A stretch of 64,000 nucleotides of DNA from Streptacidiphilus anmyonensis. GTDB taxonomy: Bacteria > Actinomycetota > Actinomycetes > Streptomycetales > Streptomycetaceae. The stretch covers positions 1 through 64,000 of the forward strand of contig NZ_BBPQ01000034.1 in assembly GCF_000787855.1 (NCBI RefSeq). The letters are read 5' to 3'. Below are positions 63,968-64,000 of this stretch, piece after piece (position 1 is the stretch's first letter; each line of letters begins with the position of its first letter). The notes beneath the pieces were generated by a model. It was not told the DNA's origin. It saw only the letters and a program-made list of their open reading frames with translations, and searched no databases. The position numbers and the translations under genes are program-made.

Positions 63968-64000
63968 TCAGCCGGAGAGTGCGGCCTCGATCAGTGCGCC
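63968..64000 (-). CDS. C-terminal end of a gene entering from the right (partial)
   Basis: The last 10 codons read GALIEAALSG before a TGA, a plausible protein C-terminus cut by the window edge. The 166 nt between it and the phosphoesterase start contain no other supported feature. Confidence 0.35.
   Translation of the reverse strand, partial: GALIEAALSG

Overview
The window is high-GC DNA from a multicellular actinomycete of the Streptomycetaceae (Streptomyces, Kitasatospora or Streptacidiphilus are all compatible). The support is the strong G/C bias at third codon positions, frequent GTG starts and AGGAG-type ribosome sites, many ATGA/GTGA-coupled genes, several apparently leaderless genes, and typical families: a large LuxR (LAL) regulator, DUF2637, DUF4395 behind a HIDF-type cysteine leader peptide, LutABC and a bacterial nitric oxide synthase. 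I see no rRNA, tRNA, CRISPR array, IS element or prophage. The gene content looks like a chromosomal arm or accessory region with few core genes.

Left part (0-13.7 kb): a GNAT-AAA+ fusion; a Tat-exported GH64 beta-1,3-glucanase with a DasR-like operator; a kinase-like protein; a small HATPase; and a LAL regulator. Behind the regulator lies the most unusual locus: a 30-residue peptide gene (C-terminus with CYCGGG), a strong hairpin, a protein joining a PqqD/RRE-like domain to an M50 membrane metalloprotease, and a 691-residue TPR protein. It is organised like a minimal RiPP (modified peptide) cluster, and I do not recognise it as a known class.

Middle (13.8-30 kb): two secreted proteins, one a metallophosphoesterase; a fused alpha-beta glycyl-tRNA synthetase with a structured leader; an L,D-transpeptidase; an esterase lipoprotein; a HAD phosphatase; a coupled pair made of an unknown protein and an AbiEii-like nucleotidyltransferase; a hydrolase; an XRE/DUF296 pair; a HEAT-type protein; and a cysteine leader peptide ahead of a DUF4395/thioredoxin operon.

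30-45 kb: a SpoIIE-type phosphatase, RidA, arylamine N-acetyltransferase, a GNAT-OsmC operon behind a perfect palindrome, a YoaK-like membrane protein, an OmpR-type two-component system facing a small membrane protein, a 1196-residue GH87 alpha-1,3-glucanase, YceI plus a coupled partner, and a NarL-type two-component system. GH64 and GH87 together would attack the beta- and alpha-1,3-glucan of fungal walls.

45-64 kb: a coupled flavohaemoglobin-nitric oxide synthase pair with a small peptide gene upstream, two GT-C-type membrane proteins, the lutABC lactate operon, two small unknown genes, a universal stress protein, an oligopeptide-binding lipoprotein without permeases, DUF2637, a Bax-inhibitor-1 homologue, a haemerythrin-like protein and a secreted PF04185 phosphoesterase. 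Strong hairpins mark most gene ends, and several intergenic regions hold short tandem repeats with periods of 11 to 20 bp.
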